Shown here piece after piece: positions 24,762 through 36,942 of a stretch of DNA of 64,000 nt. Position 1 is the stretch's first letter; the number at the start of each line of letters is the position of its first letter. The position numbers and the translations under genes were made by a program. The notes beneath the pieces are model-generated. The model did not search any database, was not told the DNA's origin, and saw only the letters and a program-made list of their open reading frames with translations. Source of the stretch: Prunus persica (lineage: Eukaryota; Streptophyta; Magnoliopsida; Rosales; Rosaceae); NCBI RefSeq assembly GCF_000346465.2, contig NC_034014.1:2437749-2501748 (forward strand), in the 5' to 3' direction.

Positions 24762-25835
24762 CTTTGCTTCTCTTTCTCCTTTTCTTTTTTGTTTTTTTTA
24801 AGATTAAGATCCAAGAAGAGAGAAGAGGGTTTTCTCTTTCTCTCTCTTTTTTCTTTTCTTTGTCTTGTATTTGGCCAAACAAAAGATTTCTCTTTTTCCC
24901 TTTGGCCAAACGAAAGGTTTTTTGCACGAGAATTTGGAATTCCCTGAAGGTAGGGAACGCAAATACTTATGACAATGTGTTTTTCGCTTTAAAGGATTCG
25001 CAAATAGTATAATTAGTAAATTTTTGTATGATACGCGTATGTCCGTATTTGTAGAAATCAGTTGACAAATACCCTCGTTTCTTATACGCCTTTCAAATTA
25101 TTTCCGAAGAAAAAAAAATTATTCCGACTTTGTGGCCACTATTAAATCTTGTAAAAGGAACATTGTCTTTTAATTGTTTTTCTCAAATCCAAGTAAATTC
25201 TATCCAAAACTAACAAACTTGACATGTTTTGACTAGTTTGTTACTTTGATTTGGTCCTTCTCGTAGAGAAATTATTAAGCATAACCTAAGGACCTATTCC
25301 TAATGTGGTGCGTTTCACTTGGGTAAAATCTAAAGGTTGAATTTGCATTTTCTTTTCAATTCGCATACTTGAACAATATTAGGCCCAAAGACTGATCCAA
25401 ATTGGGCCCAAAAACTCAAACCCTAAAGCCACAGCTTTAAACTTTCCATCCATGTTAGTTGATGTTTACTAGCATGCCCAAGAGGATCTGACATATGAAC
25501 AACAATTTGATGTTCTATCGCAATTTGACAAAAGGACTCCGCCAAAATTTAACCCAAATCAACATGCCATGTTCATAAAGAAACGTATAAATCTTAAAAT
25601 AATAAAATAATAAAAAAGAAGCTACCAATAGCCACAAACACGAAAAGGAACCTACCAAGTGAAAACCAAAAACTAACCCACCAATTCTGAATCTTAGATC
25701 GACCAAACACATGGGCAACCTCTATTTATCTTTCATTAGCGTCTACTACTTTTCTTTTTGCACATAATAGAAAATTATAGAGGATGCTCTCAAAAACCAC
25801 AATTTGCTTAGCAGAGTTCTCAACTAATACTATTA
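24762..25835. other. Upstream region of small membrane-protein gene 2 and unassigned DNA
   Basis: Pyrimidine-rich leader-like sequence at 24762-24900 and AT-rich DNA after it. A repeated motif GGCCAAAC occurs near 24872 and 24904. Open frames here are low-complexity. No gene or transposon assigned. Confidence 0.35.
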
Positions 25836-26694
25836 GGGGCCATTGGGTAACGTTTTCAAGACCCCATTTTTATTTTCTACCAAAAACGTGTTTGGTATAG
25901 TATGTCGTTTTCATTTTTATTGGAATTAATTTTATAAAAACAAATTCAAACTCATAAACAAAAACTGAAAACACCAAATTATCGTTCTCATTTTCTGCCC
26001 AATGTATTGGTCTGCTCAGTCCTGATCTCTTGGACTACAAGGGTCCAAGAGATTTGTGGTCACTCACCATTGGATGTAAATTCAACGGTTCATTCACTCT
26101 TGTATTCCTTTTAAAAAAACTTTTTTGAACTATTGGATTAATATCCAACGGTGGGTGACCACAATCTCTTGGACTCCCGTGGTCCAAGAGATCGGGACTG
26201 TTGGTCTGATTGCTTTTTTTTTTTTGTTGGTCTCATTTTTCTTTTTTCTTTTTTTCGTTGCACTTCATTATTTTTTTTTGTTACACTAGTGTATAATAAT
26301 TTTATGATAAAACCATCATATATTATTCAATTTTATATTTATTTTAAAGTAAAGATAATATAATTTTATTATCTAGGTTTTTCTAACATTAGAATTTTTT
26401 TAATTATACATTATTATTCTCAAATTATACATTTCTCATTGTTTAACTCATAATAATTTTAGCCTTTATTTAAAATATTTTTTTAGAACAAAAATTAGGG
26501 AAAATATATATAAAAAATAACTCACATATTATTATTCTCAAGTTGTCCTACCAGACACGTTTTCACTGTTTTTATTTTTTGAATATGTTTTCTAATTAAT
26601 CTACCATACGCATTTTCAAATCATAAAAATGCAAATTCGTTTTCTTGTTTTCATTCTCAGAAAATATTCTCCGAAAACGTTACCGAACGGGCCC
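25836..26694. mobile_element. Non-autonomous hAT-like element (outer element of a nest)
   Basis: The left end GGGGCCATTGGGTAACGTTTTC and the right end, read in reverse complement as GGGCCCGTTCGGTAACGTTT, form terminal inverted repeats of a kind common in plant hAT-derived elements. The interior is very AT-rich with no transposase. A clean target-site duplication was not found. It is interrupted by a 184-bp element at 26017-26200. Confidence 0.55.
26017..26200. mobile_element. 184-bp MITE with near full-length inverted repeats
   Basis: Starts CAGTCC and ends GGACTG. The two arms of about 75 bp match each other in reverse complement with few differences, and each contains its own small palindrome, CTCTTGGAC..GTCCAAGAG. 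It is flanked by TTGGTCTGCT (26007-26016) and TTGGTCTGAT (26201-26210), a 10-bp target-site duplication with one mismatch. That size suggests a Mutator-like origin. It is inserted inside the element at 25836-26694. Confidence 0.8.
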
Positions 26695-27383
26695 TGATTG
26701 AAGCAAATTAACAATATCTGCATAATACTAATGTTTTATGATGTCATTGCAAAGGTCATTTGCTATCGAAATAATAGGATAATATCGACATTATCAATAA
26801 TATATCGAGACAATATCTACATCATCAAATAGTATATTGAGATTATATTTATTAATGTGATGTACCATTCTCTTTCTCATGGGAATACAAGTTGACGCAA
26901 AAACCAAAATGCAAAGAGGCTAAAGTGTTGTGCCAAAAACCCATAATTTTCTTGAGAGCTTAGGCTCTTTGTGACCGTTATGGAATGATGAGAATATAGT
27001 GTGGTGCAAAGCCAGATTTCTTCTTTTGAACTTTAAAAGTTCAATGCTGAAAAATGGAATTTTTTTTTATAATCTTGACATATTGTAATCAAATTAATAT
27101 CCAAAAAGTATCAGAGGAATCTGCCACACACAAATCAAGGTCCACTAAAATAAACATAACCAATAGAATAATAAACTGGAAGGGGCCAAAATACAAATAA
27201 ACCTAAATTCCAAGAACAACCCAAATCCCTAGTGCAGCAGCAGCAGCTGCTGCAATGACACCCAGTAACCCAGATTACCAGCAATAAAAAACCAAACCTA
27301 AAAACTAAAAATTCAAAATAAAACCAAGAACAGAAAAGGATAAACAAATTACATAGAAAAACAAGAGAATTAAAGAAACCCCC
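26695..27383. other. Intergenic, 3' of small membrane-protein gene 3
   Basis: AT-rich. Near 26760-26850 there are repeated ATCGA-type strings (AATATCGACATTATC, ATATCGAGACAATATC) like a short degenerate repeat. A GCAGCAGCAGC run lies at about 27234-27246. No gene recognised. Confidence 0.35.
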
Positions 27384-27596
27384 CTAGAAAGGTGCAGGTG
27401 CAGTGTAACCCAAGAAGGGTCTTCCAGTAGACCCACAATAAGATCCATGAACATTCGGATCACAGAAATTCACAGTATCTTTGATCTTGTGGAAGCCATT
27501 CTTGAACACTCCAAACCCAAACAAAAGCCCCACCAAAACCACCACCAGTATCAAACAAGTGCACAGCATGCAAACTCTGCTTGGACAGCAGCACAT
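27384..27596 (-). CDS. Small cysteine-rich single-pass membrane protein, family member 3
   Basis: 70 aa, no intron. Begins MCCCPSRVCMLCTC (six Cys in 14 residues), then one hydrophobic segment (about 13-29, TCLILVVVLVGLLFGFG), then KNGFHKIKDTVN, FCDPNVHGSYC and RPFLGYTAPAPF. CDPNVHG and LGYTAP are shared with member 1 at 20643-20858; LLFG.G and the Met-Cys-Cys start with member 2. A CAAAG leader precedes the ATG as in member 2. All three lie on the - strand within 7 kb, so they are local duplicates separated by transposons. Probably a small membrane protein; the function is not known to me. Confidence 0.7.
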   Translation of the reverse strand: MCCCPSRVCMLCTCLILVVVLVGLLFGFGVFKNGFHKIKDTVNFCDPNVHGSYCGSTGRPFLGYTAPAPF

Positions 27597-29185
27597 CTTT
27601 GCTTCCCTTTGAGTGCTTCGAATCTCTTTTTCCCTGGAATTTCAGACCCAGAAAAAGGGTTCGCTGTTTGAGATCTTGGGATTTGGGAGATGGGTTTTTA
27701 TCTGGGTTCTGATAAATGTGGGGGGAGTAGGGCTTTCGACGTCCTTATCGGCGATGGAGAATGGAAACGCTTTGACGCTAATGGGTATCGTTCGCTTAAA
27801 AGGAAAGCAAAATGAATGCATATGGGTATAATGGGATTCGAATTTTTGCCTTTTTAATGGGTTGGATAATAGAAAGCAAAATAAAAGGGTATCTGTTATT
27901 TTCCTCTTTTCCTCTAAACAAGAAAGACGGTTTGCTTTTGGACGTTGATGACGTGGAGTGTTTTCATAGAATTTTGGTAGGCCCAAATTTGGATGAATAA
28001 CGTAACATAATAACACATTTGACGATAAAATTTGGTCTCTTTAATTGCACCATACTCTTCTCCAACAAGTTATTTCAATTAAATATTAGGCCTAAGTACG
28101 AACCCATAATTTTTTCTTCAAAGTTTCAACTTATCCTAAATCGTTTTTCTTTGTTGTAATTAATTGTTCTTTTTCTTTTGGCCAAAGTTACGAAGTGTGA
28201 GAGAGATTTTCTTACACACATTACAGAGGTGTCATAAAAATTCGAACATAAGACTATTAATACGTAATAAAATGTCATTTTTTCATTGGGCTAGACACCG
28301 CTGACCCAATAAAAAAGAACCTTCTAAATTATTTAGAGCTCATTAATAAGAGAAATAATCAGAATGAATACCAAAGTTCTATGAAGCCCATTAATAAGTT
28401 ACACATGGGTCTCCTTTTGGAGCCCATTAATAAAACAGCCCTGGAAAGCTTCTAAAATCCGCAACCCATATTGAGATTAAGCCCAGGCCAAAAAATTTAC
28501 TAAGAGTAAGCCCAAAAAGCAGCCATCTAACCTGCAGCCCAATTCTTTTGTCGACAGTCATGACACAGCAAAAGTAACCCTACGGAACATTATTATGACA
28601 AAAGTTTTTTCATTTTAATTTTTTTTAAAGCACAAAAGGTGATTTTTGAATAAAACAAAAATCCAAAAATCACAACTACATGTGCCATCATTCGTAATTT
28701 CTTACCGAAAAAGCAATTATCAAACTAACCAATTCACTAACAAAAAAATAAAAAAATAAAACAAATTCATTTGAGAATTTTTAAAAGATAGTGAAATAAG
28801 TTTATATGTACGCTTGAGATGGTTGTACTACACCCAAGAAGTTTGAGCATGCGTCTAATAAAGTTTCGAGATGGTTTTGTTTCTAAAATTCTAAGAAAAG
28901 TTAGCTACAAGTTTTTATTGGGTGGAGTAGTTTTATAATTTCCAATTAAATTTTTATCAAGGATGAGAAAAAAGAGAAGAAAATATCACAAAAATATCAT
29001 CGTCATATACGTAAATAATATAGGGTGGCCATTGGTATATTCCAAAGGCTCCAAGCCCAAACTGCAATATTCATAAATTCTCGATCACCTTTTTTCATTT
29101 ATATTTGGTCTCTTCCAAGTCCCCACTTCTTCACTCCAAAGTCCTCCTCCTCATTGGGTTTTAATTATTTTCGGCTTTTCAAGGC

Positions 29186-29188
<3 letters not shown>
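27597..29188. other. Intergenic region between small membrane-protein gene 3 and VARICOSE
   Basis: 27597-27800 is the leader/promoter of the minus-strand gene. At 28330-28440 a phrase CCCATTAATAA occurs two or three times. The remainder is AT-rich. Open frames are short and not conserved in type. No gene assigned. Confidence 0.35.

Positions 29189-29235
<47 letters not shown>
29189..29235 (+). repeat. (CT)n microsatellite in the VARICOSE leader/promoter
   Basis: An uninterrupted CT run of about 46 bp about 180 bp upstream of the VCS start codon. CT/GA runs are frequent in plant core promoters and leaders. It should be length-polymorphic. Confidence 0.85.
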
Positions 29236-29238
<3 letters not shown>

Positions 29239-29413
29239 TTTGCTCATTCACTCTATTCAGATCCCACTCTCTGCAAATCCCCTGATTCCCAATTCCCATC
29301 TCTCTCTCTCTAATCCATTTCCCTTTTCTTACAACCATAAGAAGAAGGAAATCGAATCCCACTCTGCAATTGCAATTCACTTTCAGAGAGATATATAGAT
29401 CTGCTGTTCTCCC

Positions 29414-32400
29414 ATGGCTTCTTCTGGGAATCCAAATCCACCGCCCCAGCAGCAACCCCAACCCTTTGACATGCAGAAATTCTTTAAACCCACAAACCCA
29501 ACGCCACTCTCGCCCCAATCCCAAACCCAGAACAATTCAAACCAAAACCCTAACCCTAATTTGAGTTCCTCTTCGTTCCCAATCCCACCCGCCTCTTTCC
29601 CCCCGCCCTCTGGCCCTTACTCGTACCCTCCCCAGACGGCACCGTTTCACCACCACCAATTCCAATACCACCCTCACCCTCAGGCCCACCCCCACAGTAA
29701 CCATCCCCAAATCCCTTACTCTCCTCAAGACCACCACTTGCTCCACCAGAGGTCTCTCTCATTTCCCACGCCACCCCTCCAACCCCCCTCTACTTACAAC
29801 ATTGCCACGGCCCCTTCCAACCCTAGCAACAACAACAGTAGCACCTCCAATTCGAACCCCAATTCGGGTGCTCGAATCATGGCGCTTCTCGGCGCTCCAT
29901 CTGGCAATCTAGAGTTGTCGGCTGCTCAGCCCGAGTTATCCGTCCCCCCAGGGGTCTCGATCGTGCCCACTATCCCTATGGGGATTCCACCCACTGGCCC
30001 CACTCGAATGCCGAGCAATAAGCTCCCTAAAGGCAGGCATTTGATTGGTGATAATGTGGTTTACGATGTGGATGTTAGGTTGCAGGGTGAGTTTCAGCCA
30101 CAGCTTGAAGTTACGCCGATTACCAAGTACGGTTCGGATCCTCAGCTTGTGCTGGGCCGCCAAATTGCTGTTAATAAGTCGTACATATGCTATGGATTGA
30201 AGCAGGGAAACATTCGGGTTTTGAATATACACACTGCATTGAGATCTTTGTTTCGAGCTCATACACAGGTTTAATTCAAATCTTATGTAGTAGTTTGTAT
30301 TCACTTATTTGTGTTTGGATTAGTTATGTGCTCTTTAATTTTCCAAAAAGAAAAAAGAAAAAAGAATGATTGCTATTCCGGTGTTGATGCTTTGCATAGA
30401 TGACGATTACAAATTTAGATTCTTTCCTATTTTCTGATGGCCTCAAAAGTTAGTTAGCTTCATGTGCTATTATGCATAGCTTGTATGGAGAAATGGTAAT
30501 GTGAGTTAAATCATTGGAGATAGTGAAGTTCTAGGACTAGTGTTTAGAGTACTGAAGTGTTGGAAATTTCACTGCGTGAAAATGATATAATTCGAAATAG
30601 CTTGACATATTGAGTGTACTTGTTTGGTTAATATCATTGACTATATTCAGTGTAACCTAATAACTTTGGGAGATCATATATTTATGTAAAGAAGAGCAGT
30701 GGAATAAAATTTGTTTTCTGTGATCTATGCTGCATTAAATGGTGTTTGTGTAAAGTGTGAATGGATTACAAGTTTTTAGTACCTCGTTGATCTAAGTGAT
30801 GTCTTGTTCTGTCAGAGGGTCACAGACATGGCTTTCTTTGCTGAAGATGTTCACCTTTTGGCTAGGTAGATCTTTTACCATATTTCTTTATTTTCTTCCT
30901 CTAGTTGTCGCTGTTTTATTTGACATACGTTTTTGCAGTGTGAGTGTAGAAGGACGGCTTTTTGTGTGGAAGATTTCTGAAGGTCCAGATGAAGAAGGTA
31001 CACCACAAATCACAGGAAAGGTTGTTATTGCCATTCAAATAGTTGGAGAGGGGGAAGCTGTTCATCCACGAGTTTGTTGGCACTGTCATAAACAAGTAAT
31101 TCATTCTTTTAACGCCTATTATTAATCAACAGTTATAGCTCCATCCTTTCAATGGCCAGTCAATCATTTCTTATTTTTGGCTATGAAGTTGTTGGATAAT
31201 ATGTGTTTATGACTATTGTAAAATCTAATCTTACAGGAGGTTTTGGTAGTTGGGTTTGGAAAGCGTGTATTAAGAATTGATACTACTAAAGTCGTGAAGG
31301 GTGAAGTCCCTTCTGCAGATGAGCCTCTCAAGTGTCCTGTTGAAAAGCTGATTGATGGAGTCCAATTTGTTGGTAAACATGATGGAGAAGTGACTGATTT
31401 GTCAATGTGCCAATGGATGACCACTCGTCTGGTTTCTGCTTCTATGGATGGAACAGTATGTACTTTCACCGTTTTGAGATCTTTGTTTTAGTTTCTTTGT
31501 TTCACTTTACATATTATCTTGTAGCACAAGTAGCAAAACTTTAAACTGCATTGCATCTGGTTTAGTGGAAACAAATTTGAGGAAAAGTACCTGGTTAACC
31601 TATGCATTTTTGCGTCATAGAAGAATATGTTTGTTATCTAGCATTTGCATTTATATCATTAAAGAAATTGGTATGAATTGGGATATAGTATTTATCTTGG
31701 ACATGGTAGGTTGATTTTTCATTTATTTTAAAAAAAAGAATAATTGTGAACGAACAGTGGTGAGGAAGATAATAAAAGTGTGACTAAGTTTCACCGTTTC
31801 AACTATGGTAATTTTCTTAGAATAATATGACAACTTTGAAGCATGAGAAGTGAGTAATCAGCAGTTCCTACAATTTCAAATTCATATGAGAGGCCTTTTC
31901 CTCTTGGAAAGTAGAAAGAAAACAAGGATAATATTGTGATTGTTTGTATTATGTGAGTAAATAATGCGGGAATTCAACAACTTGACTGTTTGAATTATGA
32001 GTCATATGGATTTTGGTCAATATTTGTGGTAATTTTTTACATACATTAACTTCCTTTGCATCTTTTTTACTGTTGAATTTATGGGTTATATAGTCTATGT
32101 TTGAGGTGAACCTTACCTGCAATAGCTTCCTGTGTATGCTTTATGATTTATACGGGATTTTGGTCTAGGTTTGGGGTAGAATTTTCATGCTTGATCTTCC
32201 CTTTCAACTGCCTCTCTTTTTCCCTTAATTTTTCCTGGTCAAGATCTGGAGATCTCCACCTTTTGGCTATCTATGTTGACATTGAAAATTTCTGTAAAAA
32301 GCATTTTTCTTAATATGATGTGGGTGGTCAAATCATTATAGTGTGATCCAGTTTTCTTCCCCATAATGCGTTCTGCCTTTGTAGAGGGAATTCCTATTCC

Positions 32401-35400
32401 CATAGTGGCACTGAGAATTGTGTCTCTACTTCAACTTCAGTTTGAGGATTGATAGGATATCTATCATTTATGATTGTCTTATGGATATGAAGAGTGGTTG
32501 AGAGCTGCGTTACACAGAGGTGCATTTTGTTAGAGAACTAATCATTGTTTATAATTCACGAGCATATGCTGGCATGCATCCATACACTTTTCCTTCAATA
32601 TTTCTGATTGATACAAGTCGGAAGAGTTTTTGCTGATTCCACACAAAATGTATTTCTTGCTACAGATAAAGATCTGGGAAGATCGCAAGGCACAACCACT
32701 TTTAGTATTGAGACCCTATGACGGCCATCCTGTTTATTCAGCTACATTTGTGACAGCTCCCCACCGGCCAGATCATATTATACTTATCACAGTGGTAAAT
32801 GGTCATTGATTTCTTTACATGTGTGATAAGGTGGTGTAGTTGTGTTTTTGCAGTCTACTTTCGGTAAAAGAATGCTCTAATATTTTGTAGTAATTATATA
32901 AAATTGTTCTACAGGGGCCACTTAATCGGGAAGTGAAGATCTGGTCCTCAGCGAGTGAAGAAGGCTGGCTACTTCCCAGTGATGCTGAGTCATGGAAATG
33001 TACTCAGACATTAGAGCTGAAGAGTTCTGCTGAACCCCGAGTTGAGGAGGCATTCTTTAATCAAGTCATAGCTTTGTCACAGGCTGGCCTTCTCTTACTT
33101 GCAAATGCTAAGAAGAATGCTATTTATGCTGTGCACTTAGAATTTGGTCCTGATCCAGCAGCAACGCGTATGGATTATATTGCAGAATTTACTGTTACCA
33201 TGCCTATTTTGAGTTTTACTGGGACAAGTATTTCACCTCATGGTGAACAGATTGTCCAGGTTTATTGTGTCCAGACACTAGCCATTCAGCAGTATGCTCT
33301 GGAATTATCCAAGTGCTTGCCTCCACCTCTGGATAATGTGGGTTTAGAAAAGTCAGATTCCAATATTTCACGTGAACCATCAGGAGCTGAAGGATTTGCT
33401 TTGGATCTATCTGGAAGTAAACCCACAGAGATGCTGCTAGCTAATTCAAATTCAGCACTTAAACAAACCATACAAGATAGTAGTTCTGAGGGTGCAGTTT
33501 CCATGAGGTATCCTGTAAGCTCTAGTTCTGTTGAGGCAACCACTTCGAAAGATATTACCACTTCAAGTACAGAATCAAGACCTGTTGCAATGGCATCAGC
33601 TACTAGTGATTCAGATGTTGTTTTTGTTGCATCACCGCCTATTCCCTTGAGTCCTAGGTTGTCTAGGAAACTTTCTGGTTTAAGAAGTCCAACAGATGGC
33701 TCTGACCCGGGTCGCACACTCAATGAGCATGGTGGAGACCAACAAGTCAATGATTACTCAGTTGACAGGCAATTGGACAGTGTTCGTTCAAACTTGTCAG
33801 ATGTGCCTGCAGTGGATGATGATTCAAGAAATATTGAGCAGAAAGTTGGACAAGATGATTTATCTAGTGTGCTCAATTCTCCTATCATGTTCAAACATCC
33901 AACCCATCTTATAACTCCCTCTGAGATTTTAATGGCTGCTTCATCTTCTGAAGGTACTAATCCTATTGACAGCAAGAATGAAGGGGAGGCAAATATCCAA
34001 GATGTGGTTGTTAACAGTGATATGGGTAATGCTGAGGTGGAGATTAAAGTAGTGGGTGAAGCAAGATCTACTCAAAATGATGAATTTGGATCTCAAGGAG
34101 AACCTCAAAATGTTATTTCAGAAAATAAGGAAAAATTCTTTTGCTCCCAGGCATCAGATCTTGGAATTGAGATGGCCCGAGAATGCTGTGCAATATCAGC
34201 CGAAACATATACTACAGATGAAGCTCGGCAAGTTGATGATTCCAGCATGACAGAACCACTGGCCCAGTCTAATGCTGGAGACGAAGACCAGGAATCTGCA
34301 AAAGATGCATCTGGGCCATGTACCACCCCACCAGTTTTTCAATCGCATACACAAACTACAAAAGTGAAAAAACAGAAGTGGAAAAACTCTCAAGCATCAG
34401 GTCAATCTTCCCCATCACCAAGTGTGCTCAATTCAATAGATTCCATCAATGAACCAGGAGGGAGTTCAAGCCCCCCCTCTGCAGAAGCTGCATTTCCTCA
34501 AATTATGGCCATGCAGGATACGATTAATCAGGTGATTGCTAATTTCCGTACATGAATGTATGACATATGAACTATTTTATAATTCTTTCCTTTCCTTCGT
34601 CTTGATATGGTTTTCCTTGTCCTATTTCACATTTTTGTATACTTTGGAAAAAGTGAAGAAGTTGTATGTTTGCTTATTGCTACTTGTGTGGTAGATGTGT
34701 ACTCTGGACCTGTCTTTATTGGCATCATCCTTTTCTTAACTGTGGCTCTTTTGTCATTTGTACAGCTACTGACTATGCAGAAAGAACTGCAAAAGCAGAT
34801 GACAATGATGGTTGCAGTCCCAGTTACAAAGGAGGGGAGAAGATTAGAGGCAGCTCTTGGGCGGAGTATGGAGAAGGCTGTAAAGGCCAATAATGATGCT
34901 TTATGGGCTCGTTTTCAAGAAGAGAATGCAAAGAATGAGAAGTTATTGCGAGACCGTAATCAGCAAATAACTAGCTTGATCAATAACTTCATGAACAAGG
35001 ACTTTCCAGTCATGTTAGAGAAAATGGTGAAGAAGGAATTGGCGGTCGTTGGACCAGCTGTTGCTCGTGCTATAACTCCAGCTATTGAGAAAGCAATACC
35101 TCCAGCTATTTCTGATTCCTTCCAGGTTAGAATTTTATATGATCTGACGCATTCTATAATAAAGTTGGTGTATAGTTATCTAATTGATGCTTGTGTGGCA
35201 GAGAGGAGTTGGTGATAAGGCAGTTAATCAATTGGAAAAATCGGTTAACTCAAAACTTGAAGCAACCGTTTCCAGGCAAATCCAGGCGCAGTTCCAAACT
35301 TCTGGCAAACAAGCTCTTCAGGTATGTATTATGTCATCTTGTTAATTTCCTTCAATTTTTAATCTGAATATCTAATGCGTTACCTTGGTTTGGAAAACTT

Positions 35401-36636
35401 CTGTACTAATGTTTTGACCTTTGCACATTAGGATGCTCTTAAGTCTAGTATGGAAGCTTCAGTGGTACCTGCATTTGAGAAGTCATGTAAGGCCATGTTT
35501 GAGCAAGTAGATGCTACGTTCCAGAAAGGAATGTTAGAACATACAAATGCGGCACAACAACACTTTGATTCTGCACATTCGCCACTGGCACTTGCTTTAA
35601 GGGTGTGTATGTCCAATCATTTTCTTTTAGATAATTTTTGTGGAAAACTTCCCTTCTTGTATACTCAAAGAGGTATAATCCTTGGGGGCCTTGAATGAAT
35701 TCAAATAACAGGGAGCCAAATATGTTATTTTGCTTTTGCCTTGATTACTGTGGTCATAGTTTTCTGTGCACTAATGGATGTTTTATTTATTTATTTTGGC
35801 GTATTTGCAGGAAGCTATTAGTTCTGCATCATCGGTGACTCAAACCTTAAGTGGCGAAGTGGCTGATGGTCAACGTAAGCTAATAGCTCTTGCAGCTGCA
35901 CGAACAAGCTCAAGTGCAGTAAATCCCCTGGTCACACAACTAACCAATGGACCTTTGGGTGGTCTCCATGAGAAGGTTTGTTCCATCTTAAATCCAAATA
36001 TTATATTTTATCTGAGAAGGTTTGTTCCATCTTAAATCCAAATATTATATTTTATCTGATGTCGGTTGGTTGGCTACTTTAATTATTAGAAGCATTTTGT
36101 TTATGCATGGTAGGTTGAGGTGCCTTTGGATCCAACGAAGGAGCTGTCTAGGTTGGTTTCTGAACGGAAGTATGAGGAGGCTTTCACTGGAGCTCTACAA
36201 AGAAGTGATGTGACCATCGTATCGTGGTTGTGCTCTCAGGTATAGTATACTTTGGATGATATTCCTTTGTGTTTATCTGAGCTTGCGATGGACTATCTGC
36301 TTGACAACTTGTTACCACCTTTTCTAGGTTGATCTGCATGGGGTATTGTTGCTGAATCCTCTTCCTCTTAGCCAAGGGGTGCTTCTCTCTCTTTTGCAAC
36401 AGCTGGCCTGTGATATCAGCAATGATACATCGAGAAAAGTTGCGTGGATGACAGATGTGGCGGCTGCCATAAACCCAGTAAACCAAATGATTGCAGTGCA
36501 TGTGCGGCCCGTCTTTGAGCAAGTTTACCAGATACTGCACCATCAACATAGCTTGCCTACAATCTCTAGTGCCGAGCACACAAGTATTAGACTTCTGATG
36601 CATGTTATCAACTCCATGCTGATGGCCTGTAAATGA
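29414..36636 (+). CDS. VCS: VARICOSE/EDC4-type enhancer of mRNA decapping scaffold
   Basis: P-body scaffold that holds the DCP1-DCP2 decapping complex during 5'-3' mRNA decay. Twelve exons: 29414-30268, 30816-30865, 30939-31095, 31237-31455, 32666-32794, 32915-34531, 34766-35125, 35202-35321, 35432-35602, 35811-35975, 36114-36239, 36328-36636; all join in frame to about 1425 aa, somewhat longer than the roughly 1340 aa I recall for Arabidopsis VCS. Order: a Pro/Gln/His/Asn-rich low-complexity N-terminus (about 1-150), a WD40 region (about 170-520; e.g. [39 protein letters not shown]), a long Ser-rich acidic linker in exon 6, a coiled-coil segment ([12 protein letters not shown]), and the conserved alpha-helical C-terminal domain. 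The start is the first ATG after the CT-rich leader. Intron 4 is 1210 bp and featureless. The exon 10 donor is duplicated. Confidence 0.95.
35970..36057 (+). repeat. 44-bp perfect tandem duplication spanning the VCS exon 10 splice donor
   Basis: Two identical 44-bp units (35970-36013 and 36014-36057), each starting GAGAAGGTTTGTTCC. The first unit contains the exon 10 end and its donor (AAG|GTTTGT); the second repeats the same donor 44 nt downstream inside the intron. 44 is not a multiple of three. Confidence 0.95.
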
Positions 36637-36942
36637 TGATCATACTTCTATCTAAAATCCTATCATTGTGCAAGAAACATGATTTATATGGACATTTTGT
36701 ACAAATCTGCTGTGAGATGTCTTCTTATGAAAGCATTACCAAACTTTGTAGAGTCAGTTTTTTCCTGGAATTGGATACGTAGGCTTAGGTACTTTGGGTT
36801 CTTGCATTTGACTACTGTATTTATTTCTTGTTTTTTCCTTATTCTTTTTCTTTCTTTTACTTGTCATAGCTCTCTGTAAACGTGAAATTTTGTATTTTCT
36901 TCACACCTGTGAATGCGCATCTTTGTGTGTTCTTTTTTCTTA
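36637..36942 (+). other. 3' flank of VARICOSE
   Basis: Probable 3'UTR of VCS, T-rich at 36820-36860. No other feature. Confidence 0.5.

Noticed and set aside
29537..29774. Minus-strand frames opposite the first VARICOSE exon
   Set aside because: Low-complexity Gly/Arg/Val-rich translations of the Pro/Asn/His-rich VCS N-terminus; clear shadows.
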